Shown here piece by piece: positions 35,441 through 48,929 of a DNA stretch of 64,000 nucleotides. Source of the DNA: Siphonodentalium dalli (Eukaryota > Mollusca > Scaphopoda > Gadilida > Siphonodentaliidae); assembly GCA_032622095.1 (NCBI GenBank), contig CP136062.1, forward strand, positions 165,376,590 to 165,440,589. Direction: 5' to 3'. The notes beneath the pieces are model-generated. The model was not told the origin of the DNA. It did not search any database and saw only the letters and a list, made by a program, of their open reading frames with translations. The position numbers were made by a program, and so were the translations under genes. The number at the start of each line of letters is the position of its first letter. Positions within the stretch are counted from its first letter, which is position 1.

Positions 35441-35465
35441 CCCCCCCCCCCCCCCCCCCCCCCCC
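35441..35465 (+). repeat. poly-C tract in Foldback A left arm
   Basis: About 25 consecutive C. The mirrored position of the right arm carries a poly-G tract (45,248-45,268), confirming arm pairing. Confidence 0.9.
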
Positions 35466-36605
35466 ACCCACACAACCCGATCCATTTTCTAGAACTATAA
35501 GTGAGCCAGTTTTATGAAAATTATAGCGGGAAAATCTAGTAAAAGGTATACAAATGTATATATTTTCGTGAAGCTAAGACATAATGACACTTTTATGGGC
35601 CAACATTGAAACTCACCATTCAAGATGGCCACCAAAATGGCCGCCGGAAGTTGAAAATATGACATTTTTTCACAAATATCTTCTAGATCAATTCATGCTA
35701 TTTGGAACTGGTTGAGTAAGTAATGCAACTTTATTTTGTGTTTTGTATATTAACTGATAATTGGAGCAATTAAATATGCAATTATTGGGGTCCTAACCCC
35801 TTCCGATCCCTCAAAAATTCGATTTTACAGAACGCAGTACAAAATTTTACAAAAAATCACAATTGGGATTCTAGTCATATTTCAACAAGAAAAGAACATT
35901 GTAATGTAAGTGAGGCGTATCATTACCTATGAATATTCCAAATCTCTGGAACCATAAATCTTACCTTGGCTCAAAATGGCTGCGAAAATGGAAATATGGA
36001 AAATGGAAAATGGTATATTGCCCCAGGGTCACGTGTCATGCAATCGCTTACAAGTTGTGGTTGATGTACACGATTGGCTAATCTGTTTTCTATACATTGC
36101 ACACTAACATGTCTGATGCACCATGTATCATTTTTACTATTGTCACCACTGACATCACCAGAAATATTGGATTTTTCTCTCACAAACTTGACATAAATAT
36201 CGGCAAAAAATCACTTTTCATGGTTCGACCATTTGTTCAAGCAAAATGTAACTATCTTTGGATTGAAAGGTGTTTATTGTTTTTGGTCTATCTTAAATGT
36301 GTCACACTACGGTGTTTATATACTAAATTGTGACTCACTTGGTTATTGTACGTGTTAGTTACAATGTAATTAACTGACAACTACGTTCTATTATGTTTGT
36401 CCCAGTTAAAGTTGCAGTATGGAATTTTGCGGAGAACCTATTTTGTGATTCTGGCCATATTATTGAAAGGAAATGGGCAGAACTTTGAGACGGAACTGAG
36501 ATGAACCTTGATATGTGGGTATTCTGGCCCATTATGATAAACATTTATCAACTGGATACAGGGTGGAAGCCAAGATGGCAGCCAGGGAGTTACTCTATGA
36601 CCATA

Positions 36606-38925
36606 TATTATGATAATAGGTATACAGGGAGTTATTGTATGGTCATGAATGATGTGTGGGTATATAGGGAGTGCCCTGTTGGTAACGGTGGGACGTATAT
36701 TTATATATGTTGTGGATGTGTTATCATTTGTGGTGTATGGGGAGTAGATTTATAATCATGGCTGGCGTGTATGAGTATTGCAAGTATGGAACTTATGAGT
36801 GGTCGTATGTGCGGATATTGGTATATCTGGAAGGGCTCACCATTGGTGATGTGCATATGTATACCTGGATTGACATTATGGTCATGGTATGGCGAATAGG
36901 TATACATGTAGTGGCTGTATGGTCCTTGGTCAGGTGGATATGTATACAATGAGTGACTATGATCATGAATGTAGTGAATATGTATACATAGAGTGACTAT
37001 ATGGTCATGTGTCGGGTGTATACCTGGTGTTCATGCATGGTGACTCGTGGCTGTATCGTTATTTGTGGTATGTACGGGTATAACCAAGTATGGCTGTATG
37101 ATCAGGTGTACTAGTACATGTACGTGTATAAAGTGGGTGACTATGTTGTCATTTGTGTGGTGTTTATGTACATATGGAGTGACTGGGGTAATGGGTGGGC
37201 TGTACATGTGTACATTGGGTGGCTATCGCTTTCCACAATAACTCAAGGATATGTTAATCAATAGAGAGGTTATGTCATATCGTGGAAAGCGATAGCCACC
37301 CATTATCACACAGTCCTTACATATATACATAAACACCACAGACATAACAATATAGTGACCCACTGTATACATGTACACCTGACCCATGACCACGGATGGC
37401 CATACAGCCACGCATCACAATGCGGGTATACTCCTAAACATGACCCATAACCATATAGTCACTCCTTGTATACCCATTCATCTCACCATTGGCCATAAGG
37501 TCATCCTCTGTATACCTATTCTCCAAACGCATGGTCAAATAGACAATCAATATATACATCAACACCACAACAATGACCATAAAGTCACTCCGGTATACAT
37601 ATGCACATCACCAATGGCCATATAGCCACTCGCTTCATATACATACCCTCACCCATGTTACCTGGTATACTCCTTCGCCTGACCTATGGCCATATAATCA
37701 ACCCGTGTGTACCTATTCAAAACATTCATACACGATCATGGTCAATCCTTGTATACATATTCACCTCAACATTGGCCATGTCAATCCCTGTATCCATATT
37801 TGTCACACCATAGCCGAATAGCCACTCAAGATATACTAATACATCCCATCCATGTCAGTATAGTCACTCCATGTATGCATATGCACCTCATCCATGGCCA
37901 TATAGCCACTCGCTATATACACATATCCCTCGCCCATGACAATAAAGCAACACGTATGGCCATATAGTCAACCCGTGTGTACCTATTCAAAACATTCATA
38001 CACGATCATGGTCAATCCTTGTATACATATTCACCTCAACATTGGCCATGTCAATCCCTGTATCCCTATTTGTCACACCATGGCCGAATAGCCACTCAAG
38101 ATATACTAATACATCCCAGCCATGTCAGTATAGTCACTCCATGTATGCATATGCACCTCATCCATGGCCATATAGCCACTCGCTATATACACATATCCCT
38201 CGCCCATGACAATAAAGCAACACGTATGTGTACTGGTATAACCTACACATGACGATACCGACACGAGTCACCAAACAGGAACACCAGGTACATGTATACC
38301 CATACGCCTGTCACCCCCTGTATAGATGTTCATTACATTTATGATCATACAGTCACCACTTGTAAACCTACATGTACTCATCTCACCATTAACCATACAG
38401 TCACTACATGTATACCTATTCGACACACATAGTCATATAACCACTCGATATACATATGCAGCCCACCCTAGACCATATATTCACTCCAGGTATACATGTA
38501 AACCTCATAATGGCCATTCACCCCTTCCAGATATACAAAAAACCCGCACATACGACCACTCAAACAATCCATACTTGCACATACACCTCACACATGACAA
38601 TTCAGCAATTCGCTGTATAATCATACACACCATCCATGATAATACAGCTATTAAAGCCCTATACACCCACCAATGATAATATGTCCACGAGATATATAAA
38701 TATACACCCCACCCGTTATCACAAGGACACTCCCCATGTACCCACACGCTCGATAATGTCATTCCATGTATACCTATACACATTACCCGTTACCATAAAA
38801 TCACTACCTATTTATCCACACACCCCATCCATGATCATACAGACAACACATGTACATCCCATCCATGACCTTACAGTCACTCCATATATACATAATCAAC
38901 ACATAGATGACCATTAGTCCAGGCA
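36606..38925. repeat. minisatellite with internal inversion, Foldback A left arm
   Basis: Degenerate units of about 40-50 bp on the theme CATATAGTCACTCCATGTAT + ACATATGCACCTCACCCATG. Units run in one orientation from 37,300 to 38,925 and in the reverse orientation from 36,606 to 37,215. The switch point is a perfect stem around 37,208-37,305 (GGGTGGCTATCGCTTTCCAC and its complement). A 270-bp block at about 37,690 is repeated almost exactly at about 37,960. All ORFs of 60-116 codons here are read-through of the satellite. Confidence 0.85.
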
Positions 38926-39639
38926 CATTAGGTTTCACTAGTGCAAAAAATCCCGGAAAGCTGAATTTTTCAGGGATTAATAAGAACATGTTTATGAACA
39001 ACTTGGCAAAAGTCCCCTAGAATCCGAGTTGAGCTTTTTGAGATATCATGATTTTTCGCAATGGTGCAATTTTTGACGAAATTCCATTAGACCATATGCG
39101 AATGCAGTCATATGTAGGCTAATTTATGGACTCAATCTTCACACATACCCGTCCATCATGAAGCATGTGTCGACAGATATGCGTAATTGGTGCTAGATCT
39201 TACTAACAGTCGATATTCCATAATTGTGATGACATTTATTGGCGAAGAGAGCATATAAATCGCATGGTGATTCAAAATTTTCCTAACAAAAGAGGGCGAG
39301 TAAAGATATTCAGACGACAATGAGCTAAAATATGAACCATTATACTAGAAGAGTGGTTAGTTCAGAACAGGAAAGTATGAGATATTTCGAACCATCACCA
39401 TCTTTAAGATTTTATAGCCGGAAACATAACACTACCCCCTAAAACGTACCCCATGGCTTTGAGTATCTGAAAGGCAAAATACCACATAATAGTCCTGGCG
39501 TTTGACGTAACAATTGTACAAATCGTGATAACACTATGAAACTTGGCACATAGGTTCCTTATACACTATTAATCATTTTCAGATGTATAGACGTCGCGGC
39601 AGGTCCGTCCTTGACAACGGTTGATAGGCAACTATCCCA

Positions 39640-40110
39640 CATCGAAGAAATACAAATATGACTGATATTATGGCAGTTTTAACAATCTAACCTAGTAATC
39701 TACGTCATGCAGCATTTTTATGGTAAAAGTAATATTAGTTGTTGTTCGAGTAGATCTGGCTGGAAAATTACCATAGTTCTTACTTACAGGGGTGGTAACG
39801 GTTGCTAGGGACATACCCGAAATCGAAAAATGCCGAGCTGACTGATATTATGATAGTTTTGACAAACTAATATAAACTACGTCATTATCATTTTATGGTG
39901 AAACAATTGTAATAGTTATTGTTAGTGTGGGTTCGACTTTAAAATTACTATATATTTCTGGTAACGGTTGCGTTGCTAGGGACATACCAGACATAGAAAA
40001 ATGCACACATGGCTGATATTATGGTAGTTTTAACAAACTAAACTACGTCATGTAACATTTTTATATTGAAAACAATTATTATAATTGTTGTTAGAGTGAA
40101 CATGGCAGTA
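39640..40110 (+). repeat. diverged tandem repeats, inner left arm of Foldback A
   Basis: Three units containing ACTGATATTATGGCAGTTTT at about 39,660, 39,840 and 40,013 (spacing about 175-180 bp), followed by CTACGTCAT...ATTTTTATGGT. They pair with the units at 42,330-43,000. Confidence 0.7.
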
Positions 40111-40639
40111 AAGTTGCCGCATTCGTTACATAACGGGTGTGTAGTGGTTGCTATGGACATACCCACAGTTGAAAGCATACCATATGTATGAGTTTCTGGT
40201 AATTTAACTGATATAACTGTTTCATGATATGGTATGAGTTTTGGGAAATTTGCATGATATAATTGTTTCATAATATGCCATATTATGCTTATATTGACAA
40301 TCATGCATAACTAAAGGCTGTTGTGTTGTGTACTGACGCATTCTCGTGTGGCAAATTGGTATTGAGGTTTCATTGTTGCTATGTAACCACCTACCATTGA
40401 CAAATCTTCTTTAAACTGACAGACTATTCAGTTAGTTTTATCAGAATCACATACCTGTGTGGAGTTTACTATTGTTTCTTCCATGATTCGATTTTTGGAA
40501 TACATTTTGATGAGACATGTAAAAATATTGACCCACATTTATGTCGATACCACCTGAACCCCCTCCATGGAATCCGACATTTCCACTACATTTGACAATG
40601 GCATCCATGCAGAACACTCTATCACGGTGTGGTAGCATC

Positions 40640-42200
40640 CGCATACCAGTTGCTATACGGTATGAACTAACTGTGTTTCTTTCATATCCATGCCATAACT
40701 ACATATATGTCAATACATGGTCATGAGTCATTTACAAGTCTATAGGAACTCGTACATGAGCGTGGCCTATATATTTCAGATTGAGATACCATGAACTACC
40801 CTTTGGAACCGGTGACAAATACCCATTTACATGGGCAGCCATGGGCCCATTACCAACCCACAGTTACTAAGGAACAGCATCCAATGACGCGTCTTAACTA
40901 CTGTGTCCATGTCATAGAAAGGGGCCTGGGCCGATGATATACTATTTAGGGTTCGTTCTATTGATTTGCCTGGGTACATGTCAAGTGTACATAACTATAG
41001 CCACTTGTGTATTTGCACTACATGTGGTGTTCACATGGGTCCATAGCGTATGCGTGGCTGTGGTTATAACGTAGATAGTCATGGCACATGCACATTCATG
41101 GGATGGGTTCATGTTTTACATATAAATGTCTTGTAATAAAGTCATAACTAAATCAGCCTGGATACATGGGCTGTCCATAGTGGCCCGTCTCAATTTCCTA
41201 TCTATATGAGCAGGGTCCATAGCCAAGCACACGACCAATCGATATATAATAGGGACCTTCATGCTATAGGGCGTTGGTCGAATGGCTGAAAACGGACGTA
41301 CGTATACGATATTCATATAGTATAGAGACGTGGATCCATGCACATGCATGGACTTACCCGTAGACATTGGGTCCATGTGTCTCCTATATATGTGGATCAG
41401 TCCATGGCCTACCAGCATATATGTGAGTCTATGAAATGATTGATAACGCCGGTGCCGTAGCTTTTATTTAGGGACATGTGTCCATGTCCTACATATAGGC
41501 ACCTGTATCACTGAATACATCATTATAGTAACTTGTGTATTAACACTATTTAAACTTGCCTGGGTCTTTGGTGTAGATATATCACGTACGAGTGGTGGGT
41601 CCATATCCTACATATAGACAGACACCTGCTTATGCCTGGGTATAATTCAATATGGCATACATATATCGGCCTTGGTCCATGGCCTACACGTATGGATATG
41701 TGTCCATGGCCAACCTACAGTGCCATATGTGTATGGGCTATTTATAAGGGCCCCCATCCTTAACTTTCGTCTATGTGGCATCGGTCCAATATCTATATAT
41801 AGGCTGGTCTGTCATAAAACTGTCTCATATGTTCATACCATATATAGGTTCCTGAATCCATGGTGCACTAATCTATTGTGCATCGGACTTGGTCTATGGT
41901 ATCTTAATACATGGTCTATCTGTGGGCACTTGGATATTTGCACCATGTAACAGTGTCATGGTCATGATCATAGATATCATACATGTATGGTTATATGAAG
42001 CGGTCTGGTTCATGGACTATACATATCCTACGTACATAGCCTATATGCATGGACATGGGTCATGTGAGTATATATGTGCCTGGGTTCCTAACCTAACTAT
42101 TGTAGGCTAGGGCCATGGCTAACATATTGGTGGCTGACCCTAGCTATGTTCTTCATATATAGTAGAGTTGGTCCGTGACTTACATTATATAACTAGCTGT
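40640..42200. repeat. central unpaired spacer of Foldback A with degenerate repeats
   Basis: Loose repetition of GGTCCATGGCCTACATATA and CATATATAGG motifs without a fixed period. It forms the loop between the two inner arms. No coding. Confidence 0.55.
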
Positions 42201-42360
42201 CTGGGTCTATGGCTTATATAACTATTATGGCCATGCCTCATATTAAATATAAGCAACAACTTTTCAACTCTCACTTTGAATTCCCGATATCTAAACTGAT
42301 GGACCACAACGGATAAGTGTACCCATATTCTGGTTAGACTCACACTAACAACATTTATAA

Positions 42361-42748
42361 TTGTTTTCACCATAAAAACGTTAATACTACCATAATATCA
42401 GTCATATGTGCATGTTTGTATTTCGGGTGTGACCCTGGCAACAGTTACCACTCATATAAGTAAGAATTATATGGTATTTTTTTCAGCCATTGTTTTCACC
42501 ATAAAAACGTTAATACTACCATAATATCAGTCATATGTGCATGTTTGTATTTCGGGTGTGACCATGGCAACAGTTACCACTCATATAAGTAAGAATTATA
42601 TGGTATTTTTTTCAGCCATTGTTTTCACAATAAAAACGTTAATACTACCATAATATCAGTCATATGTGCATGTTTGTATTTCGGGTATGACCCTGGCAAC
42701 ATTTACCACTCATATAAGTAAGAATTATATGGTATTTTTTTCAGCCAT
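42361..42748 (+). repeat. 129-bp tandem repeat (three copies), inner right arm of Foldback A
   Basis: Three nearly identical 129-bp units (TTGTTTTCACCATAAAAACG ... GGTATTTTTTTCAGCCA) starting at 42361, 42490 and 42619. Each contains TACCATAATATCAGTCATAT, the complement of the left-arm motif. The left arm units are far more diverged, so the right arm has been homogenised separately. Confidence 0.85.
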
Positions 42749-43740
42749 CTCAACACTAACAACTATTCTAATTGCTTTCAACACAAAAGTGCTATTAGGT
42801 GTAGTTTAGTTTGTTAAAGCTACCATAATATCAGTCATATGTGCATTTTTAGATTGTGTGTGCGTCCCTAGCAACCGCCACCCCTTGTAAGTAAGTAATA
42901 TGGCAATTTGTAAGTCAGGTAAAAACTGACAACAAATATGTTCACCATAAACATGCTACACGACGTAGTTTAGTTTGTTAGAACACGTATAATATCAGTC
43001 ATATGCATTAATCCGATGCCGGGTAGTTGCCTAGCAACCGTTTCTAAGAAGAGCCTGTTGCAAATGACGCCACATGTGAAATGAGCAGTAGCGTATAAGG
43101 AACATATGTGCCAAGTTTCATGCTATTATCGCCCTTTTCACAGTTGGTGTGTTTTCTACAACGAGCACTTGGACTAGCGGAAGGGCAAAATGTGACGAGA
43201 ACCAGTTTAGGGGGTAGGGTTATGTTTTTACAAGTATTGACCACTTATCATAGGTATAGTTGCTAATCCCGCATATTACGTTGGAGGAGTGATCTGTGCA
43301 GTTTTAAAAACAAATTGCTTGCGCCTACGTAATGAATAGCCCGAGAAATTTGACATCGAATAATACAGATTGTCTGAAAAAATCGTCATTTTTTGGGGTC
43401 ATTATGTTATTTTATATCCATATCTGCGAAATTCAATCAAATCCCCCCGTTGAATTTGTATCTCTGGTTCGAGAATTGTGTATTGAACAATATTGAGTAC
43501 ATTTTGTATATGTTTCGGCTGAAAAATTGTTATAACATCCCATTATTCCTATGATTGTGAAAAATATATAAGTTTTTATTTTTTTATGACAAAAATTGGT
43601 TAACTCCGAAAGCTCAACTCCGATTTTAGGGGACTTTTCGTGACGCATCCGCGATGTTATGGCCTAAATAATATAAAAAAATCAGCTTTCCGGGATTTAT
43701 TTCCTTACTTTTCCCCATTCACGCCTAATGTGCCTGGACT

Positions 43741-44030
43741 ACATGTAGCTATATCCATACACCACACCAATGACCATACAGGCACATCGGGTGCACCCGT
43801 ACTGGATATACACAATCATACACCATACAGTCACTCCATGCATACCGATTCACCTCACACCTGACCATGATCTCTTCCTGTATACATAGATGCATCTTAC
43901 CATGGACAACCCACTCATAACCATATAGTCACTCATTGTATACCTACTCACATCAGTCATGACATACAATAACTCCCTGTATACCTATTCACCTCACATA
44001 TGATCACAGAGTAACTCCCTGGCTACGATC
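43741..44030 (+). repeat. short minisatellite, Foldback A right arm
   Basis: Six or so units of the CATACAGTCACTCCATGCAT + CACCTCAC type, the counterpart of the 2.3-kb array in the left arm. Confidence 0.75.
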
Positions 44031-45889
44031 TTGGCATCCACACTGTATCTTGTTGACATTTGTTTTATCATAATGGACCAGAATAGCCAAAGATTATGGT
44101 CCATCTCAGTTCTGTCTCAAAGTTCTGCCCATTTCCTTTCAATAAATATGGCCAAAATCACAAAAGAGGTTCTCGGCAAAATTACATACGTTAAAATGAA
44201 TTTGTCATGCCCCATACGGAACTGGGACAACTGGGAATAGAACATCTAGTTGTCAGTTAATAAACTAACACGTATAATAACCAAGTGAGTCACAATTTGC
44301 TACCTCTTCGGATAATGCAGATAATGTTCGGGATATATGTAAAAAATTGGCATTTTACAAATTTGGTTGCCATTTTGGAAGCCATCTTGAGCAATTTGGT
44401 CTATAAACACCGTAGTGTGACACATTTAAGATAGACCAAAACAATAAACACCTTTCAATCCAAAGATAGTTATATTTTACCTGAAAAAATGGTCCAAACC
44501 TGAAAACTGAATTTTTGCCAATATTTATGTCAAGTTTTTTAGAGAAAAGTCCAATATTTTTTACGATGTCAGTGGTGAAAATAGTAACAATTAACCATGG
44601 TACATCAGACATGTTAGTATTCAATGAATAGAATGCAGAATATCCAATTTTATACATCAACACAACTTGTAAGCGATTGCAGGACACGCTGGTGTAATAT
44701 TTACCATTTTCCATATTTTGGCCGTCATATTGGCAGCCATTTTGAGCCAAAGTAAGAATTTTGGTTCCAGTGATTTGGAATATTCATAGGTAATGATATG
44801 CGTCACTTACATTACAAAGTTCTGTTCATTTCTTGTTGAAATATGACTAGAATCCCAATTGTGATTTTTTGTGAAATTTTATACCGCATTCTGTACAATC
44901 GATTTTTTGAGGGATCGGAAGGTGTTAGGACCCCAATAATTGCATATTTAATTGCTCCAATGATCAGTTAATATACAAAACACAAAATAAAATTGCATTA
45001 CTCAACCAGTTCCAAACAGCATGAATTGATCTAGAAGATATTTGTGAAAAAATGTCATATTTTCAACTTCCGGCGGCCATTTTGGCGGCCATCTTGGATG
45101 GTAAGGTTTCAATTTTGGTCCAAAAAATTGTCATTATGTCTTAGCTTCACGAAAATATATACATTTGTATACCTTTTATCTAGATTTTCCCGCTATAATT
45201 TTCATAAAACTGGCTCACTTATAGTTCTAGAAAATGGATCGGGTTGTGGGGGGGGGGGGGGGGGGGGTAACAATTCTCGTTCTTATCAGAAAAACGACAT
45301 GAATATATATTTCTTAAGTTGATCGTATCGATTTAGGGATGTATTGGTTGTAATAGTGCAACGTTCCAGGGGTGTACGCACATACACACACGTTGGACGA
45401 ATGCAATCATGTAAATAAAAGTGATTTTTTACGTTTTGAGGGGTGAACCGATGACCCCCTTCTTATCTTAAGACCCCAGGAAAAGTTGCTTCTTAAGTTG
45501 TGTTTTTATAATTAGTATATATCAAAGTACTTTGAAACCAAAAATTATGGATCTACGCGAAAGTGTAAACAAAAGTTTAAAATCACGTTTTGGGGTTCAG
45601 CATGGGACCCCCTTTCTTATCTGAAAACCCCAGGAAAATCCCTTTCTTAGGTTGTGTTTTCTTAATCAGTACACTTAGGAGTATCATCAAACCAAAATTC
45701 ATCGATGTACGCGGAAGTGTAAATAGAAGTGATTTTTTGCATTTTTTGGGGTTCAGCGGCCCCTAAACCCCAGGAATGCGCAACTTAAGAAATCGGTTTT
45801 TCAGAATGTTCCATTATTGGTACCAACTTTAGGGGGTCAAACCTTTTGTACGCAAAAGTGTAAATAGAACATATGAGGGCTCCCCAACT

Positions 45890-46294
45890 AGAATGTGATA
45901 CTATTGCGAGTCAGCCATTTTGATAAAGAAGTTGGGCTAGCTCCCAACCCATCCAAACCAATGAAACCAAGAGGTGACACGTCAATAGGAGTTAATGCTA
46001 AGTTATGGAGAAACCTATTTATTCACCAGGGGTGTTTTGTTACATATAACCATGAATTGCGCGCAATTGATTGCGCTTACGTGCAATTGATTAGCACAAT
46101 TAATTATTAAATGTATTATTCCGAAGTTAGATATATATAGAGTTCCTTCCCATGCAACTTTGAATTTGATCGAGGATGAATAAGCTGTTTTCTCTCACAC
46201 AGAGCCCTAAATTCAATGTACATTGGCTTCGGCATATTCTATATCTATAGACGTTTCATGTATCTAGAGGCTTCAGTATATCTATTGTACATAC
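45890..46294. other. spacer between Foldback A and the candidate LTR
   Basis: Starts with a motif (ACTATTGCGAGTC) that also occurs twice just left of Foldback A (34,766 and 34,820), suggesting that the element inserted in a small tandem array. A GCGCAATTGATTGCGCTTAC segment lies at about 46,057. Confidence 0.45.
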
Positions 46295-46561
46295 TGTGGT
46301 GAATGTCTGTTTTGGAGAACTATGTTATCGTGTCTGCACCAACAGAGACCAAATGCGTCAATGAAAAGTGAACAGCTACAGTGTGTCAGTATGTCGTAAT
46401 GAGTGACACAGTGTCGTGATTAGAGTGGACAAAGCGAGCCGCCTGTTTTAATACTATTATTTTAAACACCTCGCTGTCACTTCGGTACGTTTACCCCAAA
46501 TGAATACACTTAGAACTTTGGTCCATTGCAGCTAGAAATCATTATAGGCAAAGTTCTAACA
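46295..46561 (+). repeat. candidate 5' LTR of a retrotransposon (tentative)
   Basis: About 267 bp starting TGTGGTGAATGTCTG and ending AAGTTCTAACA, i.e. TG...CA ends. A TTTTAATACTATTATTTTAA promoter-like segment lies inside. The following AATGGCGCTGCGAGCATGC begins with TGGCGC, as in tRNA-complementary primer sites. The second LTR would be outside the window, so the call rests on these signals and on the downstream gag-like frame. Confidence 0.3.
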
Positions 46562-46563
46562 AA

Positions 46564-46581
46564 TGGCGCTGCGAGCATGCA
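46564..46581 (+). promoter_or_regulatory. candidate primer-binding site
   Basis: TGGCGCTGCGAGCATGC, two bases after the proposed LTR end. TGG starts complement the universal tRNA 3' CCA. The tRNA is not identified. Confidence 0.3.
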
Positions 46582-47156
46582 ATTCGTATTCTGCGTAACA
46601 TTTGCTCGGTTTAATATGTTATAGTTGAGGTAAATGGACAACGGTAGTATGCGATTGTGACAAGCAATTTCCATGAAATGTATTGGGAAATAATGATGAA
46701 ATTTCTTATTTTTTCGATTTTCTGGTGTTTGAAAATTTTTACTGAAGAAATTGTATGTTTTGGTGGTCTTTTTATCTTCTGAATATTCTTCTTGAAATTA
46801 TTGCTGACTTTGTGAAATGCCGAGCGTGATGAATATTCTGAATTTCTGAAAATAGATTTTATTGAGTCTGTGCATAAAGTGCAATATTTATTCAGTCATT
46901 ATATTTTTTCGACTGAAAAGTACCCGGATGAAAATTGTTCTTCGAATGTATCGATACACGCGGTCAATTGGAATAGTGTTCAGATTGCTTGTGCTGTTGG
47001 AATCCGTTTGCTAACATAATAACATTGTAATGATTGTGCAGTCTTACTGTGTTACAAAAGTGACAAGTGTTTTGAGTTTTGAGATGCTGTTAATTGTCCT
47101 TTAGAACGACCCGGATGTGTATTTATTTCAGGTGATTAGGTCCGAGAAACGACATT
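46582..47156 (+). other. proposed retrotransposon leader, left of the Foldback B insertion
   Basis: AT-rich, no long ORF. It ends in GACATT (47151-47156), the left copy of the Foldback B target duplication. The leader is proposed to resume at 61,261. Confidence 0.35.
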
Positions 47157-47199
47157 AGTAGTATAAAATAGAGGGAATATTTGTTATATATAAAGGAGG

Positions 47200-48010
47200 A
47201 GAACATATCAGACTAACTATTTGCATAATTAGAAACTATTTCTAGGCAGATGATATAGTCAGACTAACTAGTAACTATTTGAAGGCATAGATAAGCTACA
47301 ATACGCGCTTCTAGGCAGATGTTATAGTCAGACTAACTGGTAACTATTTAAAGCATAGCAAAGCTACTATACGACCTATTTTATGATAGGTAATGATGTA
47401 TATCTAATTCAAATGGTATAGTCAAGCAAACTATTTCTAGGCAGATGTTATAGTCAAGATAGCTAGTAACTATTTGAAGGCATAGTCAATATTTTAGTAC
47501 GCCCGATTAAATACATGTAGTGATATGTAACTATTTCTAGGCATATAGTTAGTAGGTTAGTTATGATAGGTTAGTAAAATAATACAAAAGTAGTTAGTTA
47601 AATTGAAAATGTTAAAATGAATTATTCCTTAGTGAATAACCCCGTGCATGTAAAAAACCACATGGAAAATTTGTTAGCGGCGGAACTTTTCTTCTTTATT
47701 ATTGCAGATTTGTAGGAAACACGATTCGATCTCATAAAACTCGATATTACACAGTCACGTAGAAATCGAAATGTGGAACCCGACACTTAGTTCCTTTAAT
47801 GAATATAAATGATACATAAATCTTAGTATACAAACAGATATAAAAAAACATAATCAAATTTTTTAAGATATGGACAGTCTGGTCTCCCCGTCGAAATATC
47901 TTCTGGCAAAAAAAATGTATCAATATTTAAAGTCAGACTAACTATTTCTAGGTTGGTGTTTAAATACCTCTTCTACGCTATACTCAAACAAACTATTTCT
48001 AGGTTATTCA
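47200..48010 (+). repeat. subterminal repeats of Foldback B, left
   Basis: Multiple diverged copies of AGACTAACTATTTCTAGGCA and AGTAACTATTTGAAGGCATA, mirrored at 60,420-61,200. They are concentrated in the outer 850 bp of each end. Confidence 0.8.
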
Positions 48011-48929
48011 AACATTTCCTAAAATATACTGAGTAAATCTACAAATATTAATTGGAATATAAAGAACAGAGTTAGCTCCCCTGTGCATTTGAATAATCTG
48101 TTTTATTAAGTTCAATATAGATGTTAAACGATTGATATATGTTAATGAATGATACAATGATATATTCGTTAGCGAATAAACCTATGCATGTAAAAACCAC
48201 AGGTCTAAACACATTGAACTTTTTTTTAGGAACGTTCTTCTGTAGATTAGTAGGCAACACATTTCAAAAACACCATTTCATAGTGATAGAAATCGAAATG
48301 TATAACCATTGTCGGTTCCTTTAATGATTATGAATGACGGGAGTATTTTCGGTTTATATGAAGACAACGTATTTCAGTTCCAACACAAATTCAATATTTC
48401 AAAAAAATAAAAAAAATATCCCCCTTTTAATGAAATATTAAATGTATAAGCACGATAAAGCAATTAAAACACAATTTAATTTACTTTTTCGTCAACAAAA
48501 TTGAAGTTATATGTTATAATGCTTCAAAATCAATGAAAATCCTTAATCAAATGAAAGCCAAATTATAAAAAAAACAATTTCAATGTTAACGGAAACAATT
48601 TAACAACAAAAAAATCTTTATCTGTTTCGCTCGCAAGTATAAAAAGTCCCTTTTTATTACCACAATAATCGTAAAACACAATAAATGTTTTGTCTTTAAT
48701 CCAAAAAATATAAAAATATTATAATCATAGTCAACAAAATTCAAGCACAAACTTTATATGTCAAAAAAAAAAATGAAAATGAAATAAAACTTTAATCCAT
48801 TTATTTGCAAATTTGTTTTTGAAACATTGTTGACTGTTAACGCAAACAACTTATATTCCAAATCTTTTTAAACATCAAAAGTCGCACAACCAACGTTAAA
48901 TAAATGTTTTGTTTTCAAATAACAAGAGT

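Larger units (their letters stand above)
34856..45889. mobile_element. Foldback A: giant (11.0 kb) inverted-repeat element, no genes
   Basis: The outer arms pair from the tips (AGTTGGGGAGCC and GGCTCCCCAACT) inward. 34,856-36,600 pairs with 44,030-45,889; about 38,920-40,110 pairs with 42,330-43,740. Arms are clearly diverged. The left arm is longer because its minisatellite (36,600-38,920) has expanded relative to the matching 43,741-44,030. Flanks are AGAATA (34849-34854, one base away from the tip) and AGAATG (45890-45895), a possible but imperfect 6-bp target duplication. No ORF over 131 codons, and none resembles a transposase, integrase or polymerase. AG...CT ends with a 6-bp duplication would suit Maverick/Polinton; that is inference. 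Confidence 0.75.

Noticed and set aside
36501-38917. Many 60-116-codon ORFs rich in His/Tyr/Thr
   Set aside because: Read-through of a minisatellite; frames change with unit length.
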